Below are positions 34,164-44,140 of a DNA stretch of 64,000 bases, piece after piece. The notes beneath the pieces were generated by a model. That model was not told the DNA's origin, ran no database searches, and saw only the letters and a list, made by a program, of their open reading frames with translations. Source of the stretch: Bacteroidota bacterium (GTDB lineage: Bacteria > Bacteroidota > Ignavibacteria > Tepidaquicellales > Tepidaquicellaceae); NCBI GenBank assembly GCA_018266845.1, contig JAFDZO010000029.1, positions 1-64,000 on the forward strand, given 5' to 3'. A program made the translations under genes and the position numbers. How positions within the stretch are numbered: the first letter of the stretch is position 1; each line of letters begins with the position of its first letter.

Positions 34164-36203
34164 TTAGTTTAATAGTGCTTGATTTAATTCTTCAGTGCCC
34201 GGAACTACAAAAATACCGTCTTTTATAATGTAATCTTTTGTGCCGTCTTTTTTTACTGAAGCTATATATTCAATGCTTTCATAGGGTAAAGTCATATCTG
34301 TGTGAACATTTGTGTAAGCCTGCATAATATCCTGCTTTCTCAATATGGATTTCTCGTTATCTTTTGCTATCATTTCCTTATGGTCTATCACATTGTAAAT
34401 TCTATGGTCTTCCTGCCACATAAAACAAGTATCTCCAATGGCAAAATGAGGTCCCATCTTCTCTATGATTAGAATAGGGAGAATATTTATTATGTCAAAC
34501 TCTTTTGCAAGTTTGTATGCAGCGGTGTTGGTTCCTATTGCAAACTCTCCTAATGGCAGAGTTTTATGCGGAAATAATAAATTTTCCTCTACAAATTTTT
34601 TATTTTCCTCATTGTTGCCAAAGTTTGTGCAGCTGTATTCTTCTATAAAGCCGTCTTTAAATCTCAATCTCAGGTTTTCAAACTTCAAACTTCGTAAAAA
34701 GATTTCTTCAAAGTGAAGTATTCCATCGGTACCTTTCAAAACGGGGGAAGTAAATACTTCCCCAACAGGTATATTTTTATCAGCCCCTATATTTAAAAAG
34801 TTCGTTTCTTCTTCGGGGTTTTTAAGTTCGTGCATGCTTACTCTTATAAGAGTTTCGTTTTTATCTTTGCCTTTTACCTCAACATACACTGCCTTATCAA
34901 GGACATCTATAATATTTTTCTGAATACTTTCATGGTGGTCAGTATCCATCATATTTATTTCAACAATTCCGTCAAAGATTTTTTCAAAATCATCTCCAAT
35001 TTCGGGCGAAGGCAGTGAAACGGCTGTAAAGCTGGTTTCGTTTGAGCGGACGAATTTATCCATATTCGCGCGGAAGTTTGTTACAAACTTTCTGTAAAGC
35101 TTTGTCTGTTCTGGGCTTAGTTTTATTGTAGATTCCTTGTTTACCGGAGCAAATGGTTTCTCGCCAAACCTGTCGAACATAATTATTCCGCTGTATCCGC
35201 TTAAAAGTTCTTTCTCGCTTTCAAGGGCTTTCTCATTTGCCTTGTCCATATTTTCAACAAACTCCTCTGTTAAGTACAGAGCAATATCAAATCTGTGGTC
35301 GTATCTATATTGTTTGTTGGATGAGGTTGTCTGGATGTTTGCCAGCAGAGCCGTAAGGTTGTTTCTTTCCAGTTCTTTTATTATTTCAAAGGAAAGACGC
35401 TCCATTCCGATATTGGAAACATAACTTACGGTTTTCTTGTTAGTCAAATCTTTTTGCTCTAATTCAAACCCGCGGATATATGCCTTCACAATAGATTTTG
35501 CCTGCGCTTTTATTTTTTCATCAGGATAATCAGCCAGATACTTTGCGGTTTTTATTTCATTTTCGGTAATGTGTTTTCCGTATCTGAACAAATATCTCAA
35601 ATCATTAAAATCAGTTTTCAAGTAAATATCGCGCAGCGGGTTCATTTCGGGATTATAATCCTGATTTATTGTAAATCTAAATGACTCCACCTTATTTTCG
35701 CGTTCGGGCGCTGTCATTGCACCATAGAGTTCTTCGTAGGTAAAATCGTTTTTTAATATTATTTCGGAGGCATTTACAAAGTAGTTATTGTACTTATTGA
35801 GGTGCAGGATTCTGTGCTCAAAAGCATACTCGATGTAGAGCTTAAAATAAGTAGTAAAGAATGTAATGAGTTTCCCGGTTTTCTCTCCAAAAATTTTAAC
35901 AGCAAAATCAGGATTAACGTAGCTGGAAGAATAGTTTTTTTCGTGAAGGTCTGAATACAAATCTTTGTTTATCTCATAAAGCTGTTCAAAACTTTTCGAT
36001 GTAAAATAATTTTCATCTCTCAAATCAGCTTCAAGTTTAGCTGTTTTCAAAATCCATCCGCTTATTCTATTTACATAAGCTTCAAATTCATTTTTCGCTT
36101 CAGCTGTTCTTGAGTTTAGCCCTGAGATTTTTTCAAGCGTCTCACTATATTCTGTTTTTACTTCCTCTGTCTTTTTTATATATTCTTCTTTATATGATGC
36201 CAT
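34164..36203 (-). CDS. M29-type aminopeptidase with long N-terminal extension
   Basis: 679 residues. The C-terminal half (about 370-670) has M29 (aminopeptidase T/AmpS) features: NIPVGEVFTSP (metal Glu), LPLGEFAIGTNTAAY (metal Glu), EKMGPHFAIGDTC (metal His) and a late Asp-His pair in NVIDHKEM. The N-terminal 330 residues are helical and charged with no known domain; usual M29 enzymes are about 410 residues. They may form a closing lobe, as in M3. A repeated Phe/Tyr-rich central part lies around 90-240. Upstream of the M3 gene on the same transcript. Enzyme class fairly sure, specificity not. Confidence 0.83.
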   Translation of the reverse strand: MASYKEEYIKKTEEVKTEYSETLEKISGLNSRTAEAKNEFEAYVNRISGWILKTAKLEADLRDENYFTSKSFEQLYEINKDLYSDLHEKNYSSSYVNPDFAVKIFGEKTGKLITFFTTYFKLYIEYAFEHRILHLNKYNNYFVNASEIILKNDFTYEELYGAMTAPERENKVESFRFTINQDYNPEMNPLRDIYLKTDFNDLRYLFRYGKHITENEIKTAKYLADYPDEKIKAQAKSIVKAYIRGFELEQKDLTNKKTVSYVSNIGMERLSFEIIKELERNNLTALLANIQTTSSNKQYRYDHRFDIALYLTEEFVENMDKANEKALESEKELLSGYSGIIMFDRFGEKPFAPVNKESTIKLSPEQTKLYRKFVTNFRANMDKFVRSNETSFTAVSLPSPEIGDDFEKIFDGIVEINMMDTDHHESIQKNIIDVLDKAVYVEVKGKDKNETLIRVSMHELKNPEEETNFLNIGADKNIPVGEVFTSPVLKGTDGILHFEEIFLRSLKFENLRLRFKDGFIEEYSCTNFGNNEENKKFVEENLLFPHKTLPLGEFAIGTNTAAYKLAKEFDIINILPILIIEKMGPHFAIGDTCFMWQEDHRIYNVIDHKEMIAKDNEKSILRKQDIMQAYTNVHTDMTLPYESIEYIASVKKDGTKDYIIKDGIFVVPGTEELNQALLN

Positions 36204-36254
36204 AAAAATTGTTCTTTATATAATTTACTGTTCAAAAATGTTTTTTGTTTCGTT

Positions 36255-38099
36255 TTATTGCGCCCCTGAAAATGCTTTTCCTCTTAATGTATGCCGCTTT
36301 TGCGCAGATAAAATAATTTTCCTTAATCTTATGTTTTGAGGGGTAACCTCTATAATTTCATCGTCCTGAATGAACTCAATAGCTTTTTCAAGAGACATAG
36401 GCATTACCGGAGTTAATATAATCCCCTCATCTTTTCCCGAGGCTCTCATATTTGTAAGCTTCTTTCCCTTCGTGGGGTTCACATCTAAATCATTATCCCT
36501 GTTATGTTCACCAACAATCATACCTTCATAAACTTTAGCATTAGGCACTACAAATAATATTCCGCGCGGTTCAAGATTGTAAAGTGAGTATGACAACGCT
36601 TCACCTTCTCTATCAGATACAAGCGAGCCGGTTAATCTTGTCGGGAAATCTCCCCTATATTCTTCGTAACCTTGCAGGTATGAATTCATCAATCCTGTTC
36701 CTTTTGTATCGGTCAAAAATTCATTTCTATATCCGATAAGTGAACGCGAGGGAATGGAGAACTCTATTCTTACCCTTCCCGTTCCGTGATTAACAAGATT
36801 TATCATTCTTCCTTTTTTCCGGGAAAGTTTTTCGGAAATCACTCCTATAAATTCTTCATCGCAGTCAATAAATAAATGCTCAATCGGCTCAAGTGTTTTA
36901 CCGGCTTTTTTTCTGTAAATAACCTGAGGTCTGCCCACGCTTAATTCATACCCCTCTCTTCTCATTGTTTCAATAAGGATAACCATCTGAAACTCGCCCC
37001 TGCCCTTAACAATGAAATTTTCGCCATCAGGTGAGTCTTCTACTTTCAAAGCTACATTTCTCAATGTTTCTTTTTCTAAACGCTCTCTTATTTTATTTCC
37101 CTGAACGATTTTTCCTTCTCTTCCTGAAAGCGGAGATGTGTTAATTCCGAACATCATGGAAATTGTCGGCTCATCAATTGCAATTCTCTTCAGCGCCTTG
37201 GGATTTTCTTTTGTACAGATGGTATCACCGATATGAACATCTTCTATGCCGGAGATAATAATAATATCACCCGGCTGCGCATTCTGTATCTCGCCATATT
37301 TAATTCCCTCGTACGCCTGAATTTTTGTAACGCGCAAATTTTTCGTTTCGTTAGCTTCATTTATACATACAAGCTCTTCATTGCTCTTCACGTTCCCGTT
37401 AACAACTTTTCCGATAGCTAATCTTCCGAGAAAATCAGAATAGCTTAAATCAGCAACAAGCATCTGGAACGGCTCCGCTTCATCATACACCGGTCCAGGT
37501 ATTTCGTTCAAAATTGTTTCAAATAGCACAGATAAATCTTTTCCTCTCTCTTCTTCTAAAGTCTTCTGCGCAATTCCTTCTCTTCCGATAGCATACAAAA
37601 CAGGAAACTCAATCTGCTCTTCTGTTGCATCGAGGTCAATAAATAAATCATACACTTCATTCAGCACTTCCTGCGGACGCGCATCTTTTCTATCAATCTT
37701 ATTTACAACGACAATAATTTTTAAGCCATTTTCCAATGCTTTCTTTAATACAAATCGAGTTTGTGGAAGTGGACCTTCTGAAGCATCAACTAAAAGCACA
37801 ACTCCGTCAACCATCATTAATGCTCTTTCAACTTCCCCGCCGAAATCAGCGTGTCCCGGTGTATCTAAAATATTTATTTTGGTATCTCCCCATTTTACAG
37901 AGCAGTTCTTTGCGGCGATAGTAATTCCTCTTTCGCGCTCAAGGTCCATGCTATCCATTACTCTGTCTTTTACTTCCTGATTTTCACGGAATAATCCGCT
38001 CTGCCTGAACATATGGTCAACAAGTGTCGTTTTGCCGTGGTCAACGTGAGCTATAATAGCAATATTTCTAAGATTCTTATTTTGTGTAAGGTTTTTCAT
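36255..38099 (-). CDS. typA: Translational GTPase TypA/BipA
   Basis: 614 residues from the ATG at 38099 (MKNLTQNKNLRNIAIIAHVDHGKTTL). The upstream ATG at 38150 would add 17 residues not found in relatives. G1 AHVDHGKTT, G2 RERGITIAAKN, G3 DTPGHADFGGEVERAL, G4 NKIDRKDARP. The EF-G-like domains III and V and the TypA-specific C-terminus (RIEFSIPSRSLIGYRNEFLTDTKGTG) follow. Ribosome-associated GTPase for stress growth and 50S assembly. Longer than E. coli BipA (607) by a few residues. Divergent from prfC. Confidence 0.96.
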   Translation of the reverse strand: MKNLTQNKNLRNIAIIAHVDHGKTTLVDHMFRQSGLFRENQEVKDRVMDSMDLERERGITIAAKNCSVKWGDTKINILDTPGHADFGGEVERALMMVDGVVLLVDASEGPLPQTRFVLKKALENGLKIIVVVNKIDRKDARPQEVLNEVYDLFIDLDATEEQIEFPVLYAIGREGIAQKTLEEERGKDLSVLFETILNEIPGPVYDEAEPFQMLVADLSYSDFLGRLAIGKVVNGNVKSNEELVCINEANETKNLRVTKIQAYEGIKYGEIQNAQPGDIIIISGIEDVHIGDTICTKENPKALKRIAIDEPTISMMFGINTSPLSGREGKIVQGNKIRERLEKETLRNVALKVEDSPDGENFIVKGRGEFQMVILIETMRREGYELSVGRPQVIYRKKAGKTLEPIEHLFIDCDEEFIGVISEKLSRKKGRMINLVNHGTGRVRIEFSIPSRSLIGYRNEFLTDTKGTGLMNSYLQGYEEYRGDFPTRLTGSLVSDREGEALSYSLYNLEPRGILFVVPNAKVYEGMIVGEHNRDNDLDVNPTKGKKLTNMRASGKDEGIILTPVMPMSLEKAIEFIQDDEIIEVTPQNIRLRKIILSAQKRHTLRGKAFSGAQ

Positions 38100-38400
38100 T
38101 TGTTGGTTTAATTTGTCTGATTGTATTCGCAATGTTCCCGGAATATCCAACTTTACAAAACGCGGTATGTAAGCGGTATTAAAAAGGGGAAAACAGAATT
38201 TACTTAATTTACCTATGAACTTAAATGTAAAATATTCTCCTTTCTTTGCGAAATAAGAATATTATAGAAACAGTTTTCCTTTCCTTCTGTTGAAGTATTG
38301 TGTTTTCCGTTTTTTGGATTAAAACTAAATTTAAAAATGAGTAAATTACACTTACCCTGTCGGGTGTGCCTGACAGGGTTTTTGTTTATTAATAAAGACA
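38100..38400. promoter_or_regulatory. Divergent typA-prfC region with hairpin and T-run before prfC
   Basis: 301 bp without a gene. It must hold both promoters. ACCCTGTC-N10-GACAGGGT (38354-38379) followed by TTTTTG is a terminator-like stem reading rightward, only 18-22 nt before the prfC start. On the + strand no gene precedes it, so it could be a leader attenuator or just a member of the CCTGTCAGG palindrome family (another is at 29560-29574). The rest shows no feature. Confidence 0.55.
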
Positions 38401-39993
38401 ATGGGATTACAAGAAGAAATCAAAAAACGCAGAACGTTCGCAATTATATCTCACCCTGACGCAGGAAAAACCACTCTTACGGAAAAGCTGCTTTTATTCG
38501 GCGGAGCCATTCAGACAGCAGGAGCGGTGAAATCAAACAAGATAAAAAAGACAGCTACATCAGACTTTATGGAAATCGAAAAGCAGAGGGGCATTTCCGT
38601 TGCAACGTCGGTGATGACGTTTGAGTATAAAGGATTAATTATAAATCTGCTCGACACTCCGGGACACAAAGATTTTGCCGAAGATACTTACAGGACTTTA
38701 ACTGCCGTGGACAGCGTAATAGTCGTTGTTGACAGCGTGAAAGGTGTTGAGGAGCAGACAGAGAAGCTGATGGAAGTCTGCCGTATGAGAAATACGCCTG
38801 TTATAATTTTTGTGAATAAATTAGACCGTGAAGGACGAGACCCGTTCGAGTTATTGGACGAGCTTGAGAAAAAATTAAGTATTCATGTAAGACCGCTTAG
38901 TTTTCCTATAGGGAAAGGTTCACTCTTCAAAGGAGTTTATAATTTATATGAGAACAGATTAGATTTATTTAAGCCAAACAAAACAGAAAAAGAAACCGAT
39001 GTAATTGAAATGCAGGGACTGAATGACCCTCAGCTTGATACATATCTCGGAAGCGACGCAGAAAGATTAAGACATGATGTTGAAATGATTGAAGGTGTTT
39101 ATCATGAATTTGATAAGCAGCAATATCTTGAAGGGCATCTGGCTCCCGTATTTTTTGGAAGCGCCGTGAATAATTTCGGCGTACAGGAATTGCTGGACGG
39201 ATTTATAGATATTTCTCCTGAACCAAAGGGAAGAGAAGCAGATGCAAGGGAAGTAAAGTCGGATGAATCGAAGTTCAGCGGATTTGTGTTTAAGATACAC
39301 GCTAATATTGACCCCCGCCATAGGGATAGATTAGCATTCCTGCGAATTTGCTCGGGTAAGTTTGAAAGAAATAAATTTTTTCACCATGTAAGGCTTGATA
39401 AAGATTTACGATTTGCAACTCCGTATTCTTTTTTGGCATCGGCAAAAAGTATTGTTGATGAGGCATATCCCGGAGACGTGGTTGGATTGTATGATACGGG
39501 GAATTTTAAGATAGGCGATACATTAACCGAAGGAGAGAATTTTAATTTTAAAGGAATACCAAGCTTCTCGCCTGAGATTTTTAAAGAGCTGAGAAACACA
39601 GACCCGATGAAATCGAAGCAGCTTGATAAAGGAATTCAGCAATTGACAGAAGAAGGTGTTGCGCAGTTGTTTACGCAGGATGACGGCAAGAGAAAAATTG
39701 TCGGTACGGTGGGGGAGCTGCAATTTGATGTGATTCAGTATAGGTTATTAAATGAATACGGCGCATCATGCCGGTTTGAACATCTGAATTATTATAAAGC
39801 ATTATGGATTACAGCCGATGATGAAAATAAACTGGCGGAGTTCATAAAATACAAAAATAATATTGCGAAGGATAAAGATGGGCATTTAGTTTATTTTGCG
39901 GATTCCGAGTGGGTTTTGAAGCTGACGATGGAAAGAAATCCTGATATAAAATTTTATTTCAATTCTGAGTTTAAACTGGAATCAGCGCAATAG
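38401..39993 (+). CDS. prfC: Peptide chain release factor 3
   Basis: 530 residues, same as E. coli RF3 (529). GTPase motifs: [34 protein letters not shown] (switch I), [26 protein letters not shown]. The C-terminal domain contains [23 protein letters not shown]3 removes RF1/RF2 from the ribosome after peptide release. ATG at 38401 gives [19 protein letters not shown], the normal start. The hydrolase gene follows after 11 nt. Confidence 0.97.
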   Translation: MGLQEEIKKRRTFAIISHPDAGKTTLTEKLLLFGGAIQTAGAVKSNKIKKTATSDFMEIEKQRGISVATSVMTFEYKGLIINLLDTPGHKDFAEDTYRTLTAVDSVIVVVDSVKGVEEQTEKLMEVCRMRNTPVIIFVNKLDREGRDPFELLDELEKKLSIHVRPLSFPIGKGSLFKGVYNLYENRLDLFKPNKTEKETDVIEMQGLNDPQLDTYLGSDAERLRHDVEMIEGVYHEFDKQQYLEGHLAPVFFGSAVNNFGVQELLDGFIDISPEPKGREADAREVKSDESKFSGFVFKIHANIDPRHRDRLAFLRICSGKFERNKFFHHVRLDKDLRFATPYSFLASAKSIVDEAYPGDVVGLYDTGNFKIGDTLTEGENFNFKGIPSFSPEIFKELRNTDPMKSKQLDKGIQQLTEEGVAQLFTQDDGKRKIVGTVGELQFDVIQYRLLNEYGASCRFEHLNYYKALWITADDENKLAEFIKYKNNIAKDKDGHLVYFADSEWVLKLTMERNPDIKFYFNSEFKLESAQ

Positions 39994-40004
39994 AAATTTG
40001 AATA

Positions 40005-40691
40005 ATGGAAAAATTATTGTTGTTACACGGAGCCATAGGCGCAGCAAGTCAGTTTGATAAGCTGAAAGAAGAACTAAAAGGCAATTTTGAAATTTACTCG
40101 CTGAATTTTTCAGGGCATGGTGGTGAGAAAATTCCTGATGAAAAATTTTCAATCGGTCTTTTTGCCGATGATGTGATAAAATTTATTGATGAAAATAATC
40201 TTCAGGGAATAGATGTTTACGGATACAGCATGGGCGGATATGTTGCGCTGTATATTGCATCAAAGGATAAGAATAAGATAGGGAAGATATTCACGACGGC
40301 GACAAAGTTTGAGTGGAACGAAGAAACGAGCTTGAAGGAATCGAAGATGCTGAATCCCGCAAAGATAGAGGAAAAAATTCCTGCATTTGCAAAAGCATTG
40401 GAGAAAAGACACTCGCCCGCAGACTGGAAAGCAGTTCTAAACAAAACCGCTGAGATGATGGTTGAGCTTGGTAAGAAGCCTTTGCTTACGGATTATGTAT
40501 TGGAAAAAATTGAAAATGAAGTTCTGGTAAGCGTGGGTGATAAAGATACGATGGTATCGCTTGAAGAGACTGCAAATGCAGCAGGCAGGCTAAAAAATGG
40601 TAAGCTATTTATTTTTGCTGATACGGAACACCCTATTGAGAAGATTGGCTCTAAAAAACTTTCCCAAGAAATAAAAAACTTCTTTTCTTAG
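40005..40691 (+). CDS. Alpha/beta-fold hydrolase
   Basis: 228 residues. LLLLHGAIG oxyanion strand, VYGYSMGGYVAL nucleophile elbow (Ser near 74), acid in SVGDKDTMV and general base His in DTEHPIEKI. No signal peptide. Substrate not inferable: members include esterases and MhpC-type C-C hydrolases. Follows prfC by 11 nt on the same strand, so probably co-transcribed. Confidence 0.9.
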   Translation: MEKLLLLHGAIGAASQFDKLKEELKGNFEIYSLNFSGHGGEKIPDEKFSIGLFADDVIKFIDENNLQGIDVYGYSMGGYVALYIASKDKNKIGKIFTTATKFEWNEETSLKESKMLNPAKIEEKIPAFAKALEKRHSPADWKAVLNKTAEMMVELGKKPLLTDYVLEKIENEVLVSVGDKDTMVSLEETANAAGRLKNGKLFIFADTEHPIEKIGSKKLSQEIKNFFS

Positions 40692-40703
40692 TTAATATCT
40701 TAA

Positions 40704-40928
40704 TTACAATAGCTCATTTATTTTTTTCAGAATGAACGGCTCCTGCTTTTCGTATTGCAAAATTTCTATTCTTAATTTATCGTAAAGTTTTTTAAAGCGG
40801 TAGGAAATTTCAGCGGAGATAAATTCCAATCGAAGCTCGTCAATAATCGAAAGTATTTCAACCTTATCTGTATCGGAAATGGAGGATATGCTTATCATAT
40901 CCTCCAGCTTGGAAAGTTTATTCAGCAT
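40704..40928 (-). CDS. Small helical protein of unknown function
   Basis: 74 residues, predicted coiled coil or helical bundle (KLSKLEDMISISSISDTDKV, then EISYRFKKLYDKLRIEILQYE). The start overlaps the stop of the DinB-like gene as TAATG, so it is translationally coupled and is the last gene of the leftward operon. No family recognised. Convergent with the hydrolase gene 12 nt away. Confidence 0.65.
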   Translation of the reverse strand: MLNKLSKLEDMISISSISDTDKVEILSIIDELRLEFISAEISYRFKKLYDKLRIEILQYEKQEPFILKKINELL

Positions 40929-41425
40929 TATTTTTCAGTGTAAATCCAGCAATCGCCTGTATCAAGTTTAATTCCGTTTTGTTTCATATAAATAAAGAGC
41001 TGCATCTTATATCCGCTAAGCCATTTTATTATTGTCTCCATCAACGCCTGTCCCAGTATCATGGGCTGCTGCCATGGCAGTAATACCTCTCTTGTTAACA
41101 AATCTTCCTCCGTGAACTGTTCAAACAATTCTTTCATCTTTATAAGTTCAGCGCCCATTCTTTGTTTAAAATTTTCATAAGTCGCTGACTTGGAATTTTC
41201 ATAGGCGTTCGTAAAAACATCGTCCGCTTTGGATTTATCCTCAAGTAAAAAGAATGATAAAGTAGCTGAACTTACCCATGTAAGATACTGAAGGATTTCT
41301 TCCGTCGTTCTCATACCTTCATAGGGGGAAAACGATAACATTTCAGGTGTAATTTTAGAATGAAGGGCTTTTAAAACTCCGATTTCCTTTTCAATTACGT
41401 TAAAAATATTTTGCTTATTAGTCAT
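40928..41425 (-). CDS. DinB-like protein
   Basis: 165 residues. Four-helix pattern with EEILQYLTWVSSATLSFFL in place of the usual DinB helix. The histidines of metal-binding DinB proteins are largely missing: only His17 lies in a helix, and the C-terminal MLGQALMETIIKWLSGYKMQLFIYMKQNG lacks H-x3-H. So metal binding is doubtful. It follows preA by 5 nt and may share the pyrimidine operon transcript. Role unknown. Confidence 0.75.
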   Translation of the reverse strand: MTNKQNIFNVIEKEIGVLKALHSKITPEMLSFSPYEGMRTTEEILQYLTWVSSATLSFFLLEDKSKADDVFTNAYENSKSATYENFKQRMGAELIKMKELFEQFTEEDLLTREVLLPWQQPMILGQALMETIIKWLSGYKMQLFIYMKQNGIKLDTGDCWIYTEK

Positions 41426-41430
41426 AATTT

Positions 41431-42762
41431 TTATTTCAACCTATACGCTATCGCTTCTCTTGGTTCAGGAACATGATGTCCTACACCTCCGCCGCGTTCA
41501 TCGTCAAACGAATCCGGAATATCTCCAGCAATTGTTCTTTCCTTCCATGTAAGATGCTCATTACCTGCATCTCTTCTCTGCATTGTAATACAATTTTCTA
41601 CAGGACAAACAAGTGAACACAAGTTACATCCGACACAATTCTCCTCTATAATGTGCGGTTTTCTATCTTCCGGATTTTCTGATAATCCTATAGCTTGGTG
41701 AGCGCCGTCATCACATGCTATATAACAAAGCTGACATCCGATACATTTATCCTGATTAATATCAGCAACAATTTTATACTTCAAATTGAGATTTTCCCAT
41801 GTATTAATATTGGGCAATGCTCTTCCAACCATTTCATCAACACTGTTAAATCCTTTATCAATCATATACTGCTCAAAGCCGGCAAGAATTTCTCTGATAA
41901 TTCCGAAGCCGTAATGCATTACTGCAGTACATACCTGCACTGTGCTTGCGCCCAATAAAATAAACTCAACTGCATCTCTCCAGTTTTCAACTCCGCCTAT
42001 TCCAGAAATTGGTAAACCGTAATTTGGAATCTTAGCAACGTTCTTCAAAAGATTCAGGGCAATTGGTTTCACTGCAGGACCGCAGTATCCGCCGTTTGTG
42101 CTATGTCCGTCAACTTTCGGATACGCAGTAAAATTATCTATATCAAGCCCCACAATACTTTGTATCGTATTAATTAGTGATACAGCATTTGCGCCGCCTG
42201 CTTTTGCTGCAAGTGCAGGGTCTTCAATGTGAGAAATATTCGGAGTGAGTTTTACTATCACTGGTTTTTTTGCAACTTCCATAACCCAGCCGACAATAAG
42301 CTCAAGAATTTTCGGGTCCTGTCCTACTGCAGAGCCCATGCCTCTTTCGCACATTCCGTGAGGGCAGCCGAAGTTAAGTTCGTGTCCGTCTGCTCCGGCA
42401 TTCTCTGCATCCTTCACAATCTGATGCCATTGCTCTCTGGATTCCACCATAAGCGAAGCTATCACTGCATGGTCAGGGAAATACTTTTTTACCTCTTCTA
42501 TTTCACGAAGATTATCTTTTAAAGGCCTGTCTGAAATAAGCTCAATATTATTAAAGCCCACCATTCTGCTGTCACGGTAATTTACGGAGCCGTATCTGCT
42601 TGATACATTTACAACCGGAACGCCTAAAGTTTTCCATATTGCTCCGCCCCATCCTTTATCAAACGCTTTCATTATCTGGTAACCTGAGTTAGTCGGTGGT
42701 GCCGATGCCAACCAGAACGGATTGGGTGATTTTATTCCGGCAAAATTTACACTTAAGTCCAT
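41431..42762 (-). CDS. preA: NAD-dependent dihydropyrimidine dehydrogenase, subunit PreA
   Basis: 443 residues. FMN-binding dihydroorotate-dehydrogenase-like barrel at 1-330: NFAGIKSPNPFWLASAPPTNSG, catalytic Cys in NFGCPHGMCERGMGSAVG, SGIGGVENWRDAVEFILLGASTVQVCTAVMHYG. The C-terminus has two [4Fe-4S] motifs, CIGCQLCYIACDDGAH and CVGCNLCSLVCPVENC. With PreT it reduces uracil and thymine to the 5,6-dihydro forms (reversible in vitro). Cytoplasmic heterotetramer in E. coli. Order preT-preA matches the E. coli operon. A palindromic repeat lies in the preT-preA gap. Confidence 0.96.
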   Translation of the reverse strand: MDLSVNFAGIKSPNPFWLASAPPTNSGYQIMKAFDKGWGGAIWKTLGVPVVNVSSRYGSVNYRDSRMVGFNNIELISDRPLKDNLREIEEVKKYFPDHAVIASLMVESREQWHQIVKDAENAGADGHELNFGCPHGMCERGMGSAVGQDPKILELIVGWVMEVAKKPVIVKLTPNISHIEDPALAAKAGGANAVSLINTIQSIVGLDIDNFTAYPKVDGHSTNGGYCGPAVKPIALNLLKNVAKIPNYGLPISGIGGVENWRDAVEFILLGASTVQVCTAVMHYGFGIIREILAGFEQYMIDKGFNSVDEMVGRALPNINTWENLNLKYKIVADINQDKCIGCQLCYIACDDGAHQAIGLSENPEDRKPHIIEENCVGCNLCSLVCPVENCITMQRRDAGNEHLTWKERTIAGDIPDSFDDERGGGVGHHVPEPREAIAYRLK

Positions 42763-42764
42763 GT

Positions 42765-42807
42765 TCGTTGTTCGTTATTTGTTATTCGCTGCTTTGATTA
42801 CAACGAA
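42765..42807. repeat. Imperfect palindrome in the preT-preA gap
   Basis: GTTCGTTGTTCGTTATTTGTTA from about 42764 faces ACAACGAAT near 42801-42809. Short arms, built of degenerate CGTT/TGTT units. The same unit in opposite orientation (AACAACGAACAACG) is at 50923-50940, before DUF4160. Reads as a reduced version of the larger palindromes at 44141, 45506 and 47382. Confidence 0.55.
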
Positions 42808-42818
42808 TATTTTTAAAA

Positions 42819-44135
42819 TTATTTTTCTAAATAAGAAAGAATTGCCTTTCCTGCGAATTTTCCTTCGTAAGCTGCGTTAACAACTTCAGCGCCTCCGTTC
42901 ATGCAGTCGCCTCCGGCAAAATATTTCGGATTCGATGTCTGATAATTATTAGTCTTCACTTTATTCTTAACCATTTCAAGGTTGGAAATTTTATCAAAAA
43001 GATAATCGTGATTTTTTTGTCCCGTTGCTAAAATTACCATATCGCATTCTTCAACAAATTCAGTTCCCGGTATTGTTACAACTTTTCCGTTCTTCGTTTT
43101 TGTCTTAATAAACTTAACAGCGTTAGCAGAGCCGTTGCCCATAATTTCAAGAGGAGCTGCATTGAAAATTCCTTTTACGCCTACTTCTTTTGCAAGCTCG
43201 TATTCAAAATGATAAGCGCCCATTTCTTCTTTAGAGCGGCGGTAAATAAGTTTCACGCTTGCTGCTCCCATTCTTGCAGATTCTGATGCTGCATCCATTG
43301 CAGTATTTCCTCCTCCAAGAACAATAACTTTATTTCCGAACGCAGTATTATAATGCTCTTTTCTGAGAACTTCAATCAGCTCAACTGCTCCGTGAACATT
43401 TGTTTTATCTTCACCGGGGATATTTAACTTTGATGTTTCGCCGTTACCTACTCCGAGGAAAATTGCGTCATAATTTTTTTCAAGCTTTTCTATATCATCA
43501 GCTGTTTCAATTTTGCTGTTATATAAAATATTAAATCCGAACTGTGACTGAAGGTATGCAAGCTCTTCAAGTACTTCATCGTTTGTAATTTTGTATGGAG
43601 CAATTCCGTTCACCGTTAAGCCCGTTGCGTTTGACCTTGCCTCGTAAATATCTACATGCACGCCTTCTTTTCTAAGCTCACATGCGCAGGCAATTCCAGC
43701 AGGACCAGAGCCGATAATAGCAACTTTTTTGCCGTTGGATTTTCCTGCCGAATAAAACTTTATATCATTTCTGATTGCGCTTGTTGTCGCATAATTCTGC
43801 AGGCGTCCGATCTCAATCGGCTTTACATCCTGAAGATTATATACGCAAGCACCTTCGCAAAGAACTTCAGTCGGGCAGACTTTTCCGCAGGCATTGCCGA
43901 AATAATTTGAATCGTAAATTGTTCTGGCTGCACCCTTGATATTGTTTGTATTGATCTGTCTTATAAAAAGCGGAATATCAATGTGCGTAGGGCATGCCTC
44001 AACGCAGGGAGCGTTATAGCAGAAAAGACATCTGGAGCTTTCATAGTAAGCTTCAGTGTTATTCATTAATGGTTTTATCTGTGCAAAGTTTTGCTCAAAT
44101 TCCTGTTCGTTCACAGGACGGTTGTATTCACTCAT
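42819..44135 (-). CDS. preT: Dihydropyrimidine dehydrogenase flavoprotein subunit PreT
   Basis: 438 residues, GltD-like. N-terminal Fe-S domain with CLFCYNAPCVEACPTHIDIP and GNACGKVCPTEVLCEGACVYN (two [4Fe-4S] clusters). FAD Rossmann motif VAIIGSGPAGIACACEL, NAD(P)H motif VIVLGGGNTAMDAASESARMGA followed by YRRSKEEMGAY, and C-terminal FAGGDCMNGGAEVVNAAYEGKFAG. Passes electrons from NADH to PreA. ATG at 44135 gives MSEYNRPVNEQEFEQNF. Directly upstream (right) is the four-helix-bundle cassette, whose arm begins about 5 bp from this start. Confidence 0.95.
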   Translation of the reverse strand: MSEYNRPVNEQEFEQNFAQIKPLMNNTEAYYESSRCLFCYNAPCVEACPTHIDIPLFIRQINTNNIKGAARTIYDSNYFGNACGKVCPTEVLCEGACVYNLQDVKPIEIGRLQNYATTSAIRNDIKFYSAGKSNGKKVAIIGSGPAGIACACELRKEGVHVDIYEARSNATGLTVNGIAPYKITNDEVLEELAYLQSQFGFNILYNSKIETADDIEKLEKNYDAIFLGVGNGETSKLNIPGEDKTNVHGAVELIEVLRKEHYNTAFGNKVIVLGGGNTAMDAASESARMGAASVKLIYRRSKEEMGAYHFEYELAKEVGVKGIFNAAPLEIMGNGSANAVKFIKTKTKNGKVVTIPGTEFVEECDMVILATGQKNHDYLFDKISNLEMVKNKVKTNNYQTSNPKYFAGGDCMNGGAEVVNAAYEGKFAGKAILSYLEK

Positions 44136-44140
44136 TTTGG

